In this document: piece after piece, positions 18,575 through 28,622 of the stretch
Layout: the number at the start of each line of letters is the position of its first letter
How positions within the stretch are numbered: position 1 is the first letter of the stretch
From: Nitrospira defluvii
Lineage (GTDB): Bacteria; Nitrospirota; Nitrospiria; Nitrospirales; Nitrospiraceae
Length of the DNA: 64,000 bases
Assembly: GCA_000196815.1 (NCBI GenBank)
Contig: FP929003.1
Span: 310,001 to 374,000 of the forward strand
Direction: 5' to 3'
Made by a program: the position numbers and the translations under genes
Notes under the pieces: model-generated
Told to the model about the DNA's origin: nothing
Database searches by the model: none
The model's input: the letters and a program-made list of their open reading frames with translations, nothing else

Positions 18575-19240
18575 GTGTTCCACGTGGAACAGGACGAAAT
18601 TCAGTTCGCAAAATCACTTCAGTCCCTCGCAGCGGATCTCTCTAGCTCCATTCCTGATCTCTCCATCTCTTATTTCTTTCGCTATCTCGTTGAGTTGAAG
18701 AAGTGGAATAAAGCCATTAATCTCACGGCCATCGACGATGATCGAGAGGTCCTGGTGAAGCATTTTATTGACTCAATTGCTGGCCTTAAAGTCATTGATA
18801 TTAATGATGAAACTGAGTTGCTTGATGTTGGGGCCGGGGCTGGATTTCCTGCCCTTCCTCTCAAGTTTGTACGGCCTGAGCTGTCGGTTGAGTTGCTCGA
18901 TCCGAACGAAAAGAAGGGTGCATTCTTGCGGTACGTCGTGGGAACGCTTGGTCTGGTAGGTGCGACGGTTGCGACGGCCAAACTGGAAGATTATGCCAGT
19001 CGAGGGAATGTTCAGGCGCGATTTGACTACATCGTGGTCAGGGCCTTTAAGGTTGATGAGTGTGGATTGGCGCTCTCGACACTTCTGAAGCCGGACGGAA
19101 AACTTGTTTTATACCGTGCGGAGAGGGTTCCTAGAGGTTTTGAGCTTACCGGCCTTGCTTTGATAGAGGAAGTCGAGTATGAGCTTCCTGCTAAGTACGG
19201 TCATCGAGTGTTGTCGGTTTTTTCAAAGTCATCTGGATGA
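18575..19240 (+). CDS. rsmG: 16S rRNA (guanine-N7) methyltransferase RsmG
   Basis: Methylates G527 of 16S rRNA with SAM. Seen: LKKWNKAINLTAI near residue 42, KHFIDSIAGL, the SAM-binding LLDVGAGAGFPALPLKFV and LLDPNEKKGAFL. 221 residues from GTG 18575; the alternative GTG 18584 trims three codons. Either start lies inside parS site 1. No strong ribosome binding site is visible. GC content is only about 40-45%, clearly below its neighbours, and the gene sits exactly between the two parS sites. Confidence 0.93.
   Translation: MFHVEQDEIQFAKSLQSLAADLSSSIPDLSISYFFRYLVELKKWNKAINLTAIDDDREVLVKHFIDSIAGLKVIDINDETELLDVGAGAGFPALPLKFVRPELSVELLDPNEKKGAFLRYVVGTLGLVGATVATAKLEDYASRGNVQARFDYIVVRAFKVDECGLALSTLLKPDGKLVLYRAERVPRGFELTGLALIEEVEYELPAKYGHRVLSVFSKSSG
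18576..18591. promoter_or_regulatory. parS centromere site 1
   Basis: Perfect 16-base palindrome TGTTCCACGTGGAACA, matching the chromosomal parS consensus bound by ParB/Spo0J. It overlaps the candidate start codons of rsmG (GTG 18575 and GTG 18584), so ParB bound here could affect rsmG expression. It lies about 0.7 kb upstream of parA. Confidence 0.93.
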
Positions 19241-19245
19241 GATGG

Positions 19246-19261
19246 TGTTCCACGTGGAACA
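19246..19261. promoter_or_regulatory. parS centromere site 2
   Basis: Second perfect copy of TGTTCCACGTGGAACA, five bases after the rsmG stop and 44 bases before the parA ATG. The two sites are 670 bases apart and bracket rsmG. The position in the parA leader would let ParB bind next to the parAB promoter region. Confidence 0.93.
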
Positions 19262-19304
19262 TTGGGGGCGCGCATATCTTTAGCTGAGTGGATAGGGGAA
19301 CTAC

Positions 19305-20081
19305 ATGGCTCGAATCATAGCTGTTGCAAATCAAAAGGGTGGGGTGGGGAAAACGACCACCTCTGTGAACCTTGCCGCAGCGTTGGCAATCGAGGGAGGA
19401 TCAGTTCTCCTCGTCGATATTGACCCTCAGGGAAACGCGACCAGCGGGCTTGGTGTCGACGCCATGTCGCTCACGAAGACGATCTACAATGTATTGATTA
19501 GTAAAGAGAGTATTGAGTCTCTCGCCATGCAGACCGGGGTGAATGGATTATCGATCGTCCCGGCAAATTCCCATCTCGCCGGTGCAGAGGTCGAGCTGGT
19601 GAATATGGAGGACCGTGAGCAGCGACTGAAAGAGGCCCTGGCTGACGTGTCGGACCGCTACGACACCATACTGCTGGATTGTCCGCCCGCCCTGGGCCTT
19701 CTGACCATCAATGCGATGGTCGCGGCGCATTCCGTGCTGATCCCGGTGCAATGCGAATACTATGCGATGGAAGGCCTTGGTCGGTTGATGGAGAGTATTC
19801 AGCGTCTTCGGCAATCCCTGAACCCTGGATTGGAAATCGAGGGCATCGTGCTCACGATGTACGATGCGCGCAATTCGCTGGCCCGCCAGGTGGTCGAACA
19901 GATTCGCGGGCATTTCGGGGCCAGCGTGTACCAAACGATGATTCCGCGCAATGTGACGTTGGCCGAGGCACCGAGCTACGGTCGCCCGGCGTTGTTGTAC
20001 AACATGGCATCAGCCGGTGCTCAAGCCTATCTTTCCCTAGCCAAGGAGTTTGTGGTCCATGGAGAAAAAAGCCCTCGGTAG
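19305..20081 (+). CDS. parA: Chromosome partitioning ATPase ParA/Soj
   Basis: Walker-type ATPase that moves ParB-parS complexes. It has the deviant Walker A KGGVGKTTTSVNLA (residues about 11-24), DIDPQGNATSGLG, and LLDCPPALGLLTINA. The length of 258 residues and the absence of an N-terminal helix-turn-helix mark a chromosomal Soj type. AGGGGAAC precedes the ATG. The 3' end overlaps parB by 23 bases, so expression is coupled. Confidence 0.96.
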   Translation: MARIIAVANQKGGVGKTTTSVNLAAALAIEGGSVLLVDIDPQGNATSGLGVDAMSLTKTIYNVLISKESIESLAMQTGVNGLSIVPANSHLAGAEVELVNMEDREQRLKEALADVSDRYDTILLDCPPALGLLTINAMVAAHSVLIPVQCEYYAMEGLGRLMESIQRLRQSLNPGLEIEGIVLTMYDARNSLARQVVEQIRGHFGASVYQTMIPRNVTLAEAPSYGRPALLYNMASAGAQAYLSLAKEFVVHGEKSPR

Positions 20082-20910
20082 AGGACTCGACGCGCTATTG
20101 CCGACCGGTCGAACCACGGCCGAGCCGGAACGTGGCGACGTGCAGGAATTGCGGCTTGAAGCCATTGTTCCGAACCGCTTCCAGCCTCGGCAGCAGTTCT
20201 CCGAAGTCGAACTGGCTGAGTTGACCGCCTCGTTGAAGCAGAACGGCCTGCTGCAACCCATTCTGGTGCGTCGAAAAGGCGATGGCATTTATGAGTTAAT
20301 TGCAGGCGAGAGACGCTTGAGAGCTGCTAAGTTGGCGGGAATGCAGAAGATTCCAGCTCTTGTTCGAAACGTGTCCGATCAGGAGTCTATGGTGTTGGCG
20401 TTAGTGGAGAACCTCCAGCGGGACGACCTGAATCCCATGGAGACCGCACGGGCGTACCAACGCATGCTGAATGAATTCGGGCTGACCCAGGAGGCGATTG
20501 CTCAGAAGGTGGCGTGCGATCGGTCGTCCGTGGCGAACCTGCTGCGGTTGATGTCGCTCCCCTCCGAGGTGCAGCACATGATCGAATCCGATCAGCTCTC
20601 TACAGGTCATGCCAAGGTCATTCTCGGGCTCATGACACCAGCCGCGCAGATCAGTCTGGCGACGCAGATTGTGGATGGGCAACTCTCGGTTCGTGAAGCT
20701 GAGCGGTTGGTGCAGGAACACGCTGAAGCCAGGAAGCCGGGCAAGCGTCCGGTTCGTGCGCCATTGCGGTCGGACCTTGAGGAGCGATTGCAGAAACGTC
20801 TGGGCACCAGGGTGGATGTGCAGAGGGGGCGGCGCGGCGGTAAGATCGTCATTCATTACTTTTCGCCTGAAGAATTGGACGGCGTCGTCGAGCGGTTGCT
20901 CGATTCATAG
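20059..20910 (+). CDS. parB: Chromosome partitioning protein ParB/Spo0J
   Basis: CTP-dependent clamp that loads at parS. The N-terminus KALGRGLDALLP is the ParA-stimulating motif. The ParB/Srx domain has PNRFQPRQQF and the CTP-binding GERRLRAAKLAG, with LVENLQRDDLNPMETA. The helix-turn-helix includes EAIAQKVACDRSSVANLLRLM, and the C-terminal dimerisation domain ends the 283-residue protein. ATG 20059 follows AAGGAG. Two parS sites lie just upstream. Confidence 0.96.
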   Translation: MEKKALGRGLDALLPTGRTTAEPERGDVQELRLEAIVPNRFQPRQQFSEVELAELTASLKQNGLLQPILVRRKGDGIYELIAGERRLRAAKLAGMQKIPALVRNVSDQESMVLALVENLQRDDLNPMETARAYQRMLNEFGLTQEAIAQKVACDRSSVANLLRLMSLPSEVQHMIESDQLSTGHAKVILGLMTPAAQISLATQIVDGQLSVREAERLVQEHAEARKPGKRPVRAPLRSDLEERLQKRLGTRVDVQRGRRGGKIVIHYFSPEELDGVVERLLDS

Positions 20911-21057
20911 TCGAGACATTTTCAGGGCAGATTTTCTTGGAATGACCGGAGTAGAATGCCGTCAGAATTTTTGAACGGGGAGTGACATCGGGCGGCTATA
21001 GCAGTCATGTCCTTCGGTCAGTGCGTGAGTTGTTGTTATTTGTGGGAGGTGTAACAA

Positions 21058-21546
21058 ATGGCGTGGATCAATAAGGACAAACAGGACGGGAAGCGTCAGG
21101 CAGGACAAAGCGAGGGAACTGAAATGGAAAATTTGGAGTCTACGGCACCACGCGAGGGAAACGAAGAAATTAATGCCTTTGTCGGGAAGGGCGTCAGCTT
21201 CAAGGGCGTCATCTCCTATAACGGCACCGTACGCATCGATGGCAATCTTGACGGAGAGATTCATACCGAAGGGGTGTTGCTGGTCGGTGAGGATGCCGTC
21301 CTGACGGCAAAGATCACGGCCGGTACCGTGGTGTGCAAGGGGAAGATCACCGGCGACATCAGCGCCCGGGAGAAGGTGAAGTTGCGCGCCCCTGCCGTAG
21401 TCAATGCCGGCGTAAAGGCGCCGCTGCTGGCTATGGAGGAAGGGGTGGTCTTCAACGGCACGTTGGAGATGAGCCAGTCAGGCTCGCGCGAGCCGCAGGG
21501 GCAGGGATCCACGCGCGGCCAGGGCGTCAAGTTGGTCAACGGATAA
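21058..21546 (+). CDS. Bactofilin (polymer-forming cytoskeletal protein) 1
   Basis: Cytoskeletal protein that forms nucleotide-free filaments from a right-handed beta-helix. The 162-residue product has a polar N-terminal tail (1-38), then the bactofilin core starting NAFVGKGVSFKGVISYNGTV with repeated G-x-I/V-x-G turns (IDGNLDGEIHTEG, GKITGDI) to about residue 140, and a Gly/Gln-rich tail. GGGAGG lies about 9 bases before the ATG. It follows parB by 147 bases, which suggests a link with chromosome segregation as reported for Myxococcus bactofilins. Confidence 0.93.
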   Translation: MAWINKDKQDGKRQAGQSEGTEMENLESTAPREGNEEINAFVGKGVSFKGVISYNGTVRIDGNLDGEIHTEGVLLVGEDAVLTAKITAGTVVCKGKITGDISAREKVKLRAPAVVNAGVKAPLLAMEEGVVFNGTLEMSQSGSREPQGQGSTRGQGVKLVNG

Positions 21547-21669
21547 CGTTGGCACAACGACGAATTCGTTGGACAGAGTGCGGCTTGCCTTGTAAGCCAG
21601 AGGTAGGCAGAGGAAGGTTCCATTCAGTGGCGCCCCGGTTTCTAGGATGCGTGGGGTGCGCGAAGGAGG

Positions 21670-22131
21670 ATGCCGATGTGGGGTGAGACCAAAAAGCAGC
21701 CGGTCGCGGAAGACGATAAGTTTACCTTCCTCGGCAAGGGCACCAGCTTCAAGGGCATTGTCACGTTTGATGGCACCGTCCGAATCGATGGCCGGGTCGA
21801 GGGAGAAGTGCATACGGGCGGGGCGGTGATCGTCGGCGAAAGCGCCGTCATCAAGGGTGTGATTGCCGCCGGGTCCGTCTCGATCAGCGGGCGCGTGAAG
21901 GGGTCGGTGACGGCACTGCAGAGGGTCGAGATTCAAAAGCCGGGGATTCTCATCGGGGATATCCAGAGCCCGGTGATCATGATCGAGGAAGGCGCGCATT
22001 TTCACGGCATGAGCAATATGGGCGCTGAGAAGTGGACGGAGGACGAGTCTTCTGAGTTCGGTGCTCCGCAGGATCCCGGCGTACGCGACCTCGTGGCCCA
22101 TCGCGGCAAAGTCAAAACGCAAGAGCCGTAA
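21670..22131 (+). CDS. Bactofilin 2 (tandem paralogue)
   Basis: Second bactofilin, 153 residues, clearly homologous to the previous gene: KFTFLGKGTSFKGIVTFDGTVRIDG matches its core. It lacks the long N-terminal tail and has a different acidic C-terminal tail (about 120-153), so the two may copolymerise but recruit different partners. AGGAGG precedes ATG 21670 (ATG 21676 is also possible). mnmA follows 31 bases later. Confidence 0.93.
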   Translation: MPMWGETKKQPVAEDDKFTFLGKGTSFKGIVTFDGTVRIDGRVEGEVHTGGAVIVGESAVIKGVIAAGSVSISGRVKGSVTALQRVEIQKPGILIGDIQSPVIMIEEGAHFHGMSNMGAEKWTEDESSEFGAPQDPGVRDLVAHRGKVKTQEP

Positions 22132-22162
22132 GTGCTCGGCGCATTCTTCCCCCGGTAAATTT

Positions 22163-23245
22163 ATGGCACGTCAGACCGTACTGCTAGGCATGAGCGGCGG
22201 AGTGGACAGCTCCGTCGCGGCGTCGCTCCTCGTACAGCAGGGATACGATGTCCACGGCATCACGCTCCAGGTATGGGAGCATGAGGATGACCAGATCGCC
22301 GTCTCCAAGCGCTGGGAAGAGCGGGGATGCTGCAAGATCGGCATCGCGAAGTATGTCGCGCAGCGTCTACGTATTCCGTATGAGGTGGTCGATCGGCGCG
22401 AAGTCTTTCAGCAGGGCGTGATCGATGATTTCGTCGCCGGGTATGCTTCCGGCACCACGCCCAACCCCTGCGTGCGGTGCAATGAGCGGGTGAAATTGCG
22501 CTCCCTCTACGCCTTGGCGCAAGAGCGAGGCATGGACCATGTGGCGACGGGGCACTATGCTCGCGTGCAGCAGGTCAATGGACAGTGGTCGCTGCACCGG
22601 GCGCTCGATGCGCGCAAGGACCAGAGTTACTTTCTCTATCGAATCAATCCCGCCTGGTTGCCGCGGTTACTCTTTCCGGTGGGCCATATGCAGAAGTGTG
22701 ATGTGTGGCAGGAGGCCGAATCGCTTGGATTGCCCGTTGAGGAACTCAAGGAAAGCCAAGAGATTTGTTTCGTGAGCCACGGTGACTATCGAACGTTCAT
22801 CGAGCAGGAAATGCCGGAGGCCAAGAAGCCCGGCTCCTTTGTGGGCGTGGATGGCGAGGTTCTCGGGCAACACGCGGGCATCGCGTTCTATACGCCCGGG
22901 CAACGCCGCGGCCTGGGTATTGCCGTGGGGCAGCGGTTGTATGTGCAGAAAGTGGTACCTGAGTCGGGGCAAGTGGTGTTATGTGCGGAAGATCAGCTAG
23001 TGCAGTCGGAGTGTCAGGTCGCCGATCTTAGTCTGTTTGATCACGCCCTCGGTCGGCAGCCGGTCGTGGCGGACGTGAAGGTTCGTTACGCCACGCCTCC
23101 CTGCCAGGCAACCCTTCTGCCGTCTGAAATCGGCACGCTTCAGGTTCGATTTCACCAGCCGCAACGCGCGCTGAGTCCAGGTCAATCCGCCGTGTTTTAT
23201 GATGGCGACCGGGTACTCGGTGGCGGCATCATTCAGCGATCATAG
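22163..23245 (+). CDS. mnmA: tRNA-specific 2-thiouridylase
   Basis: Puts sulfur on U34 of tRNAs for Glu, Gln and Lys. The N-terminus carries the PP-loop GMSGGVDSSVAA. Two catalytic cysteines are visible in the usual contexts, NPCVRCNERVK and SQEICFV, along with ATGHYARV and the KDQSYFLY block. The C-terminal beta-barrel ends GQSAVFYDGDRVLGGGII. ATG 22163 gives the canonical start. With mnmE and mnmG also in the window, most of the U34 modification set is here. Confidence 0.96.
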   Translation: MARQTVLLGMSGGVDSSVAASLLVQQGYDVHGITLQVWEHEDDQIAVSKRWEERGCCKIGIAKYVAQRLRIPYEVVDRREVFQQGVIDDFVAGYASGTTPNPCVRCNERVKLRSLYALAQERGMDHVATGHYARVQQVNGQWSLHRALDARKDQSYFLYRINPAWLPRLLFPVGHMQKCDVWQEAESLGLPVEELKESQEICFVSHGDYRTFIEQEMPEAKKPGSFVGVDGEVLGQHAGIAFYTPGQRRGLGIAVGQRLYVQKVVPESGQVVLCAEDQLVQSECQVADLSLFDHALGRQPVVADVKVRYATPPCQATLLPSEIGTLQVRFHQPQRALSPGQSAVFYDGDRVLGGGIIQRS

Positions 23246-23385
23246 CCCGTGCTCACCCTCCAGATTTTTCCCAGTGAATCAATTTTGGGAGCCGGGGGCT
23301 CAATGGAAGCCTTGCGCGAGCGGCACCGGCGCGGGTCTCATGTTTGTTGCGATGTCTCATCTTCAGTCTCCCCGCGCATCACTTC

Positions 23386-23415
23386 TTGACAGTACCCGCT
23401 TTTGAATGCTAACTT
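23386..23415 (+). promoter_or_regulatory. Possible promoter of the atpHAGDC operon
   Basis: TTGACA at 23386-23391 followed after 18 bases by TAACTT (23410-23415), about 80 bases before the atpH start. The -35 is perfect and the -10 is poor. The 250-base gap after mnmA otherwise shows no gene. Confidence 0.4.
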
Positions 23416-23494
23416 GGCGCGCTTTTTGTCGTGCCCACCGCACGCAAGCTTCCCGTTTGATCAAAACACGGTTAACCGTAGCGGATAGTCCATT

Positions 23495-24034
23495 GTGATT
23501 AAGACAGCCGTCGCACGTCGATACGCAAAAGCTCTGTTCGAACTTCTTGATACCCCAAGCATCGAGCCTGCCCGCTCGGCGTTGAACGGGCTGGGAGAGG
23601 CCTTCACGCAGTCCGCTGCGTTACGCCATGCCATCGCTTCTCCTGTGTTCCCGGAAGAGACCAAATTGGGTGCGCTGAGTGAATTGGCCACTCGACTCGG
23701 ATGCCCGCCGGTCGGCCAGAGATTTCTCGAACTCTTGGTCAAAAAGAATCGGGTCAGTTTCCTGCCGGACATCGCTGAGGCCTTCGCCAAGCTCGTGGAT
23801 CAATCCAAGGGCACGCAGCAAGTGCTCGTGTCATCCGCGAATGCCTTGCCCGCGGCCGAGCAGGATCGGATCACCACCCGATTGCGCGATCTTTTACAGC
23901 GCGACGTCGATGTCACCTTCCATACAGAACCTGAACATGTCGCCGGCCTCCACATTCGCCTGGGTAGCACCGTCGTAGACAGCACGGTCCGGGGCCGACT
24001 GAGCGCCATGCAGCGTGTGTTGACCAAGGAGTAG
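23495..24034 (+). CDS. atpH: ATP synthase F1 subunit delta
   Basis: Links the F1 head to the peripheral stalk. The 179-residue protein starts [16 protein letters not shown], the typical delta N-terminus, and ends with the conserved [18 protein letters not shown]. The start is GTG 23495. The gene opens an F1-only cluster; atpB, atpE and atpF are not upstream, where mnmA lies instead. Two bases separate it from atpA. Confidence 0.94.
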   Translation: MIKTAVARRYAKALFELLDTPSIEPARSALNGLGEAFTQSAALRHAIASPVFPEETKLGALSELATRLGCPPVGQRFLELLVKKNRVSFLPDIAEAFAKLVDQSKGTQQVLVSSANALPAAEQDRITTRLRDLLQRDVDVTFHTEPEHVAGLHIRLGSTVVDSTVRGRLSAMQRVLTKE

Positions 24035-24036
24035 CC

Positions 24037-25554
24037 ATGCAGATCAAGGCAGAAGAGATCAGCTCCATCATTAAAGAGAAGATCAAGGGCTTCGATCAAC
24101 AGGTCGATGTCAGCCAGACGGGTTCCGTCATTCAGGTCGGAGACGGCATCGCGAAAATCTACGGACTCGACGGAGCGATGGCCGGAGAAATGCTTGAGTT
24201 TCCGGGCGGCCTGTACGGCATCGCGTTGAATCTCGAAGAAGACAATGTCGGCGCCGTGTTGATGGGTGACGATGTCGGGATCAAGGAAGGCGATCCGGTC
24301 AAGCGCACCGGCCGTATTGCAGAAATCCCGGTCGGTGAAGCGTTGATCGGACGGGTGGTGAACGCGATCGGTCAGCCGATCGATGGCAAGGGCCCGATCA
24401 ACTCCCAACATTCTTCCCGTATCGAAGTCGTGGCACCCGGTGTGAACACGAGACAGTCGGTGCGTGAGCCGCTGCAGACGGGCATCAAGGCCATCGACGC
24501 CATGATCCCCATCGGTCGTGGTCAGCGTGAGTTGATCATTGGAGACCGGCAGACCGGAAAAACAGCTATCGCCGTCGATACCATCATCAACCAGAAGGGA
24601 CTCGGCGTATTCTGTATCTATGTCGCCGTCGGTCAGAAACGTTCGACGGTGGCGCGCGTGGTCAAGACCCTCGAGGAAAATCACGCCATGGAATACACCA
24701 TGGTCGTGGCGGCGACGGCCAGCGATCCGGCGCCGATGCAGTTCCTGGCCCCCTTCTCCGGCGCCGCGATCGGTGAATATTTCCGCGACAACGGCAAGCA
24801 TGCGTTGATTGTGTACGACGATTTGTCCAAGCACGCGGTGGCCTATCGGCAGCTGTCCTTGCTGCTGCGCCGTCCGCCTGGTCGTGAAGCCTATCCGGGC
24901 GACGTGTTTTATCTGCACTCCCGGTTATTGGAGCGCGCGGCAAAGTTGAGCGACAAACTTGGCGGCGGCAGCCTGACGGCCCTGCCGATCATTGAAACCC
25001 AAGCCGGTGACGTGTCGGCGTACATTCCGACTAACGTCATTTCAATTACAGATGGACAGATCTACCTGGGCAGCGACTTGTTCTATTCCGGTATCCGTCC
25101 CGCGATTAACGTGGGATTGTCGGTGTCCCGCGTCGGCGGATCCGCGCAGATCAAAACCATGAAACAGGTGGCCGGTACTCTCCGGTTGGACCTCGCACAA
25201 TATCGTGAAATGGCGGCGTTCTCCCAGTTCGGGAGCGAACTTGACAAGGCCACTCAGATGCAGCTCGCCCGTGGCGTGCGTATGGTGGAATTGCTCAAGC
25301 AAGGGCAATACAAGCCGATGCCGGTTGCCGATCAAGTCCTGTCGATTTACGCAGGCGTCAACGGATTCCTGGACGATGTGCCTGTGGACAAGGTGTTGCA
25401 ATTCGAGGCGGACCTACTCCATTACGTGGCGCAGAATCACCAGGACATGCGCAAAGACATTGCCACGGTCGGAAAGATCGACGACAAGGTCGGCGGCAAG
25501 CTGAAAGAGATCATTGCGACCTTTAAGCAGAAGATGGGCTACGGAGCAAAATAG
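24037..25554 (+). CDS. atpA: ATP synthase F1 subunit alpha
   Basis: Non-catalytic nucleotide-binding subunit of the F1 hexamer. P-loop GDRQTGKTA (near residue 170), then [13 protein letters not shown] and the arginine-finger region [17 protein letters not shown]. 505 residues is standard. The start is two bases after atpH. Confidence 0.98.
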   Translation: MQIKAEEISSIIKEKIKGFDQQVDVSQTGSVIQVGDGIAKIYGLDGAMAGEMLEFPGGLYGIALNLEEDNVGAVLMGDDVGIKEGDPVKRTGRIAEIPVGEALIGRVVNAIGQPIDGKGPINSQHSSRIEVVAPGVNTRQSVREPLQTGIKAIDAMIPIGRGQRELIIGDRQTGKTAIAVDTIINQKGLGVFCIYVAVGQKRSTVARVVKTLEENHAMEYTMVVAATASDPAPMQFLAPFSGAAIGEYFRDNGKHALIVYDDLSKHAVAYRQLSLLLRRPPGREAYPGDVFYLHSRLLERAAKLSDKLGGGSLTALPIIETQAGDVSAYIPTNVISITDGQIYLGSDLFYSGIRPAINVGLSVSRVGGSAQIKTMKQVAGTLRLDLAQYREMAAFSQFGSELDKATQMQLARGVRMVELLKQGQYKPMPVADQVLSIYAGVNGFLDDVPVDKVLQFEADLLHYVAQNHQDMRKDIATVGKIDDKVGGKLKEIIATFKQKMGYGAK

Positions 25555-25581
25555 CGATCAGTCTTCACCTTCAGCCTTGAG

Positions 25582-25609
25582 CTGAGGTCTGAGCGCTGAC
25601 TGCTGAGAG
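25582..25609 (+). repeat. Four degenerate heptanucleotide repeats (CTGAnnn)
   Basis: Between atpA and atpG four 7-base units follow one another: CTGAGGT, CTGAGCG, CTGACTG, CTGAGAG. The array ends 9 bases before the atpG ATG, so it overlaps the expected ribosome-binding region. Confidence 0.6.
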
Positions 25610-25618
25610 CGGACAAGA

Positions 25619-26506
25619 ATGCCGAGCTTACAATCTCTACGGCGGAAAATCGCCGCCTTCAAGAATACGCAAAAAATTACGAAGGCCATGAAAATGGTCG
25701 CGGCCGCGAAGCTCAAGCGTTCGCAGGACCGTATTCTGGCTGCGAGGCCCTACGCCCATAAAATGCGTGGCGTGCTCAGCAATCTCAGTCAGCGCGTCAA
25801 TCGTACCTCCCATCCCCTGCTTCAAAAGCGCGAGGGGAAGAAAATCGAAATTCTCGTTGTCACGAGCGATCGCGGGCTGTGCGGCGGATTCAACGGCAAT
25901 ATCGTACGGAAGAGCTCCGAGTTCGTCCGGCAGTGCGAAGCGCAGGGACTTTCGGTCAACCTCAGCCTGATCGGACGCAAAGGACGGGATTATTTCCGCC
26001 GTCGCTCCTGGCCGATCCGGCAGGAGTGGACCGGAATCTTCGACAAGCTGACCTTTGAGCATGCCATCGATATCGGCGGCGACCTGACGGAAAATTTTGT
26101 GAAGGGTACGTTCGACGAACTCTACGTCGTCTACAACGAGTTCAAGTCCGCGATCCAGCAGCGGGTGATCGTCGAGAAATTATTCCCCATCGATGCGGCC
26201 GCCGAATTTGGTGCGGCGCCGAGTGCGACCGGGCAGTCTGCAGTCGGCGGCAGTTACTTGTATGAGCCGGACGAGGGCGAGCTTCTGAATGCCTTGGTGC
26301 CGAAGCATTTTCAGATTCAAGCCTACCGCATCCTTCTGGAGTCGGCGGCGGCCGAGCACGGGGCACGCATGGCAGCCATGGACGGTGCGACTCGCAATGC
26401 AGGGCAACTCATCAAGAAAGTCACCTTGTATTACAACAAGACTCGCCAGGCGGCTATCACCAAAGAACTCATGGACATCGTGGGCGGCGCAGAAGCCCTG
26501 AAATAA
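25619..26506 (+). CDS. atpG: ATP synthase F1 subunit gamma
   Basis: Rotating central-stalk subunit. The N-terminus SLRRKIAAFKNTQKITKAMKMVAAAKL and the C-terminal NAGQLIKKVTLYYNKTRQAAITKEL are the two long coiled-coil helices of gamma; TSDRGLCGGFN lies in the central domain. 295 residues is slightly long. A clear AGGAGG-type site is missing; the region just upstream is the heptad repeat. Confidence 0.97.
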   Translation: MPSLQSLRRKIAAFKNTQKITKAMKMVAAAKLKRSQDRILAARPYAHKMRGVLSNLSQRVNRTSHPLLQKREGKKIEILVVTSDRGLCGGFNGNIVRKSSEFVRQCEAQGLSVNLSLIGRKGRDYFRRRSWPIRQEWTGIFDKLTFEHAIDIGGDLTENFVKGTFDELYVVYNEFKSAIQQRVIVEKLFPIDAAAEFGAAPSATGQSAVGGSYLYEPDEGELLNALVPKHFQIQAYRILLESAAAEHGARMAAMDGATRNAGQLIKKVTLYYNKTRQAAITKELMDIVGGAEALK

Positions 26507-26520
26507 AAAGTGGAATGAGG

Positions 26521-28016
<1,496 letters not shown>

Positions 28017-28131
28017 CAGCCAGGTGTCCTTGTGCTCGCAGACCGCGCACGCTCAGAAGGTGCTCGGTCGATGCGCGCACGGCAGGGCATCCTGACCGTT
28101 AGCCATTTCGTTAGAGAGCAGGAAAAGGACA

Positions 28132-28554
28132 ATGGCTGGAAAGATTTTACTAGAAGTCGTGACGCCGGAGAAGTTGCTCCTGAGCCAGGAGGTCGATGAA
28201 GTCATCGCTCCGGGTAGCGAGGGAGAATTCGGCGTTCTGCCTGGACACTGCCATCTTCTCTCCAGCCTGCGCATCGGAGAGCTGCGATACAAGACTCAGG
28301 ACGCGTGGCACTATATGTCGATCCTGTGGGGTTACGCCGAGGTGACACCAGCCAAAGTCACCGTTATGGCCGAAATTGCCGAGAAGGCCGAAGACATCGA
28401 TGTCGGTCGTGCGCAACAGGCCGTCGAAAAGGCCGAGCAGCGGCTGCAGGCCGGTGGGCTCCCTTCAGAAGTGAAAGAAGCTCAGATCAGTCTCGAAAAG
28501 GCTCGTCTCCGAAAAAAGATCGCGGACCGTGCCAAGAAATCCGGGCACGCCTAA
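28132..28554 (+). CDS. atpC: ATP synthase F1 subunit epsilon
   Basis: Regulatory central-stalk subunit. N-terminal beta-sandwich with LEVVTPEKLLLSQEVDEVIAPG, GEFGVLPGH, and a C-terminal helical hairpin (about 85-140) rich in Ala/Glu/Lys that can inhibit ATP hydrolysis in this family. 140 residues. It ends the atp cluster after a 115-base spacer. Confidence 0.95.
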   Translation: MAGKILLEVVTPEKLLLSQEVDEVIAPGSEGEFGVLPGHCHLLSSLRIGELRYKTQDAWHYMSILWGYAEVTPAKVTVMAEIAEKAEDIDVGRAQQAVEKAEQRLQAGGLPSEVKEAQISLEKARLRKKIADRAKKSGHA

Positions 28555-28622
28555 CCTCTCTTCCCGATACGTCACGTAGTCTGTCCATTGCTCCTCCCTG
28601 ATCCGTTGTCGGGTGACGTCAG

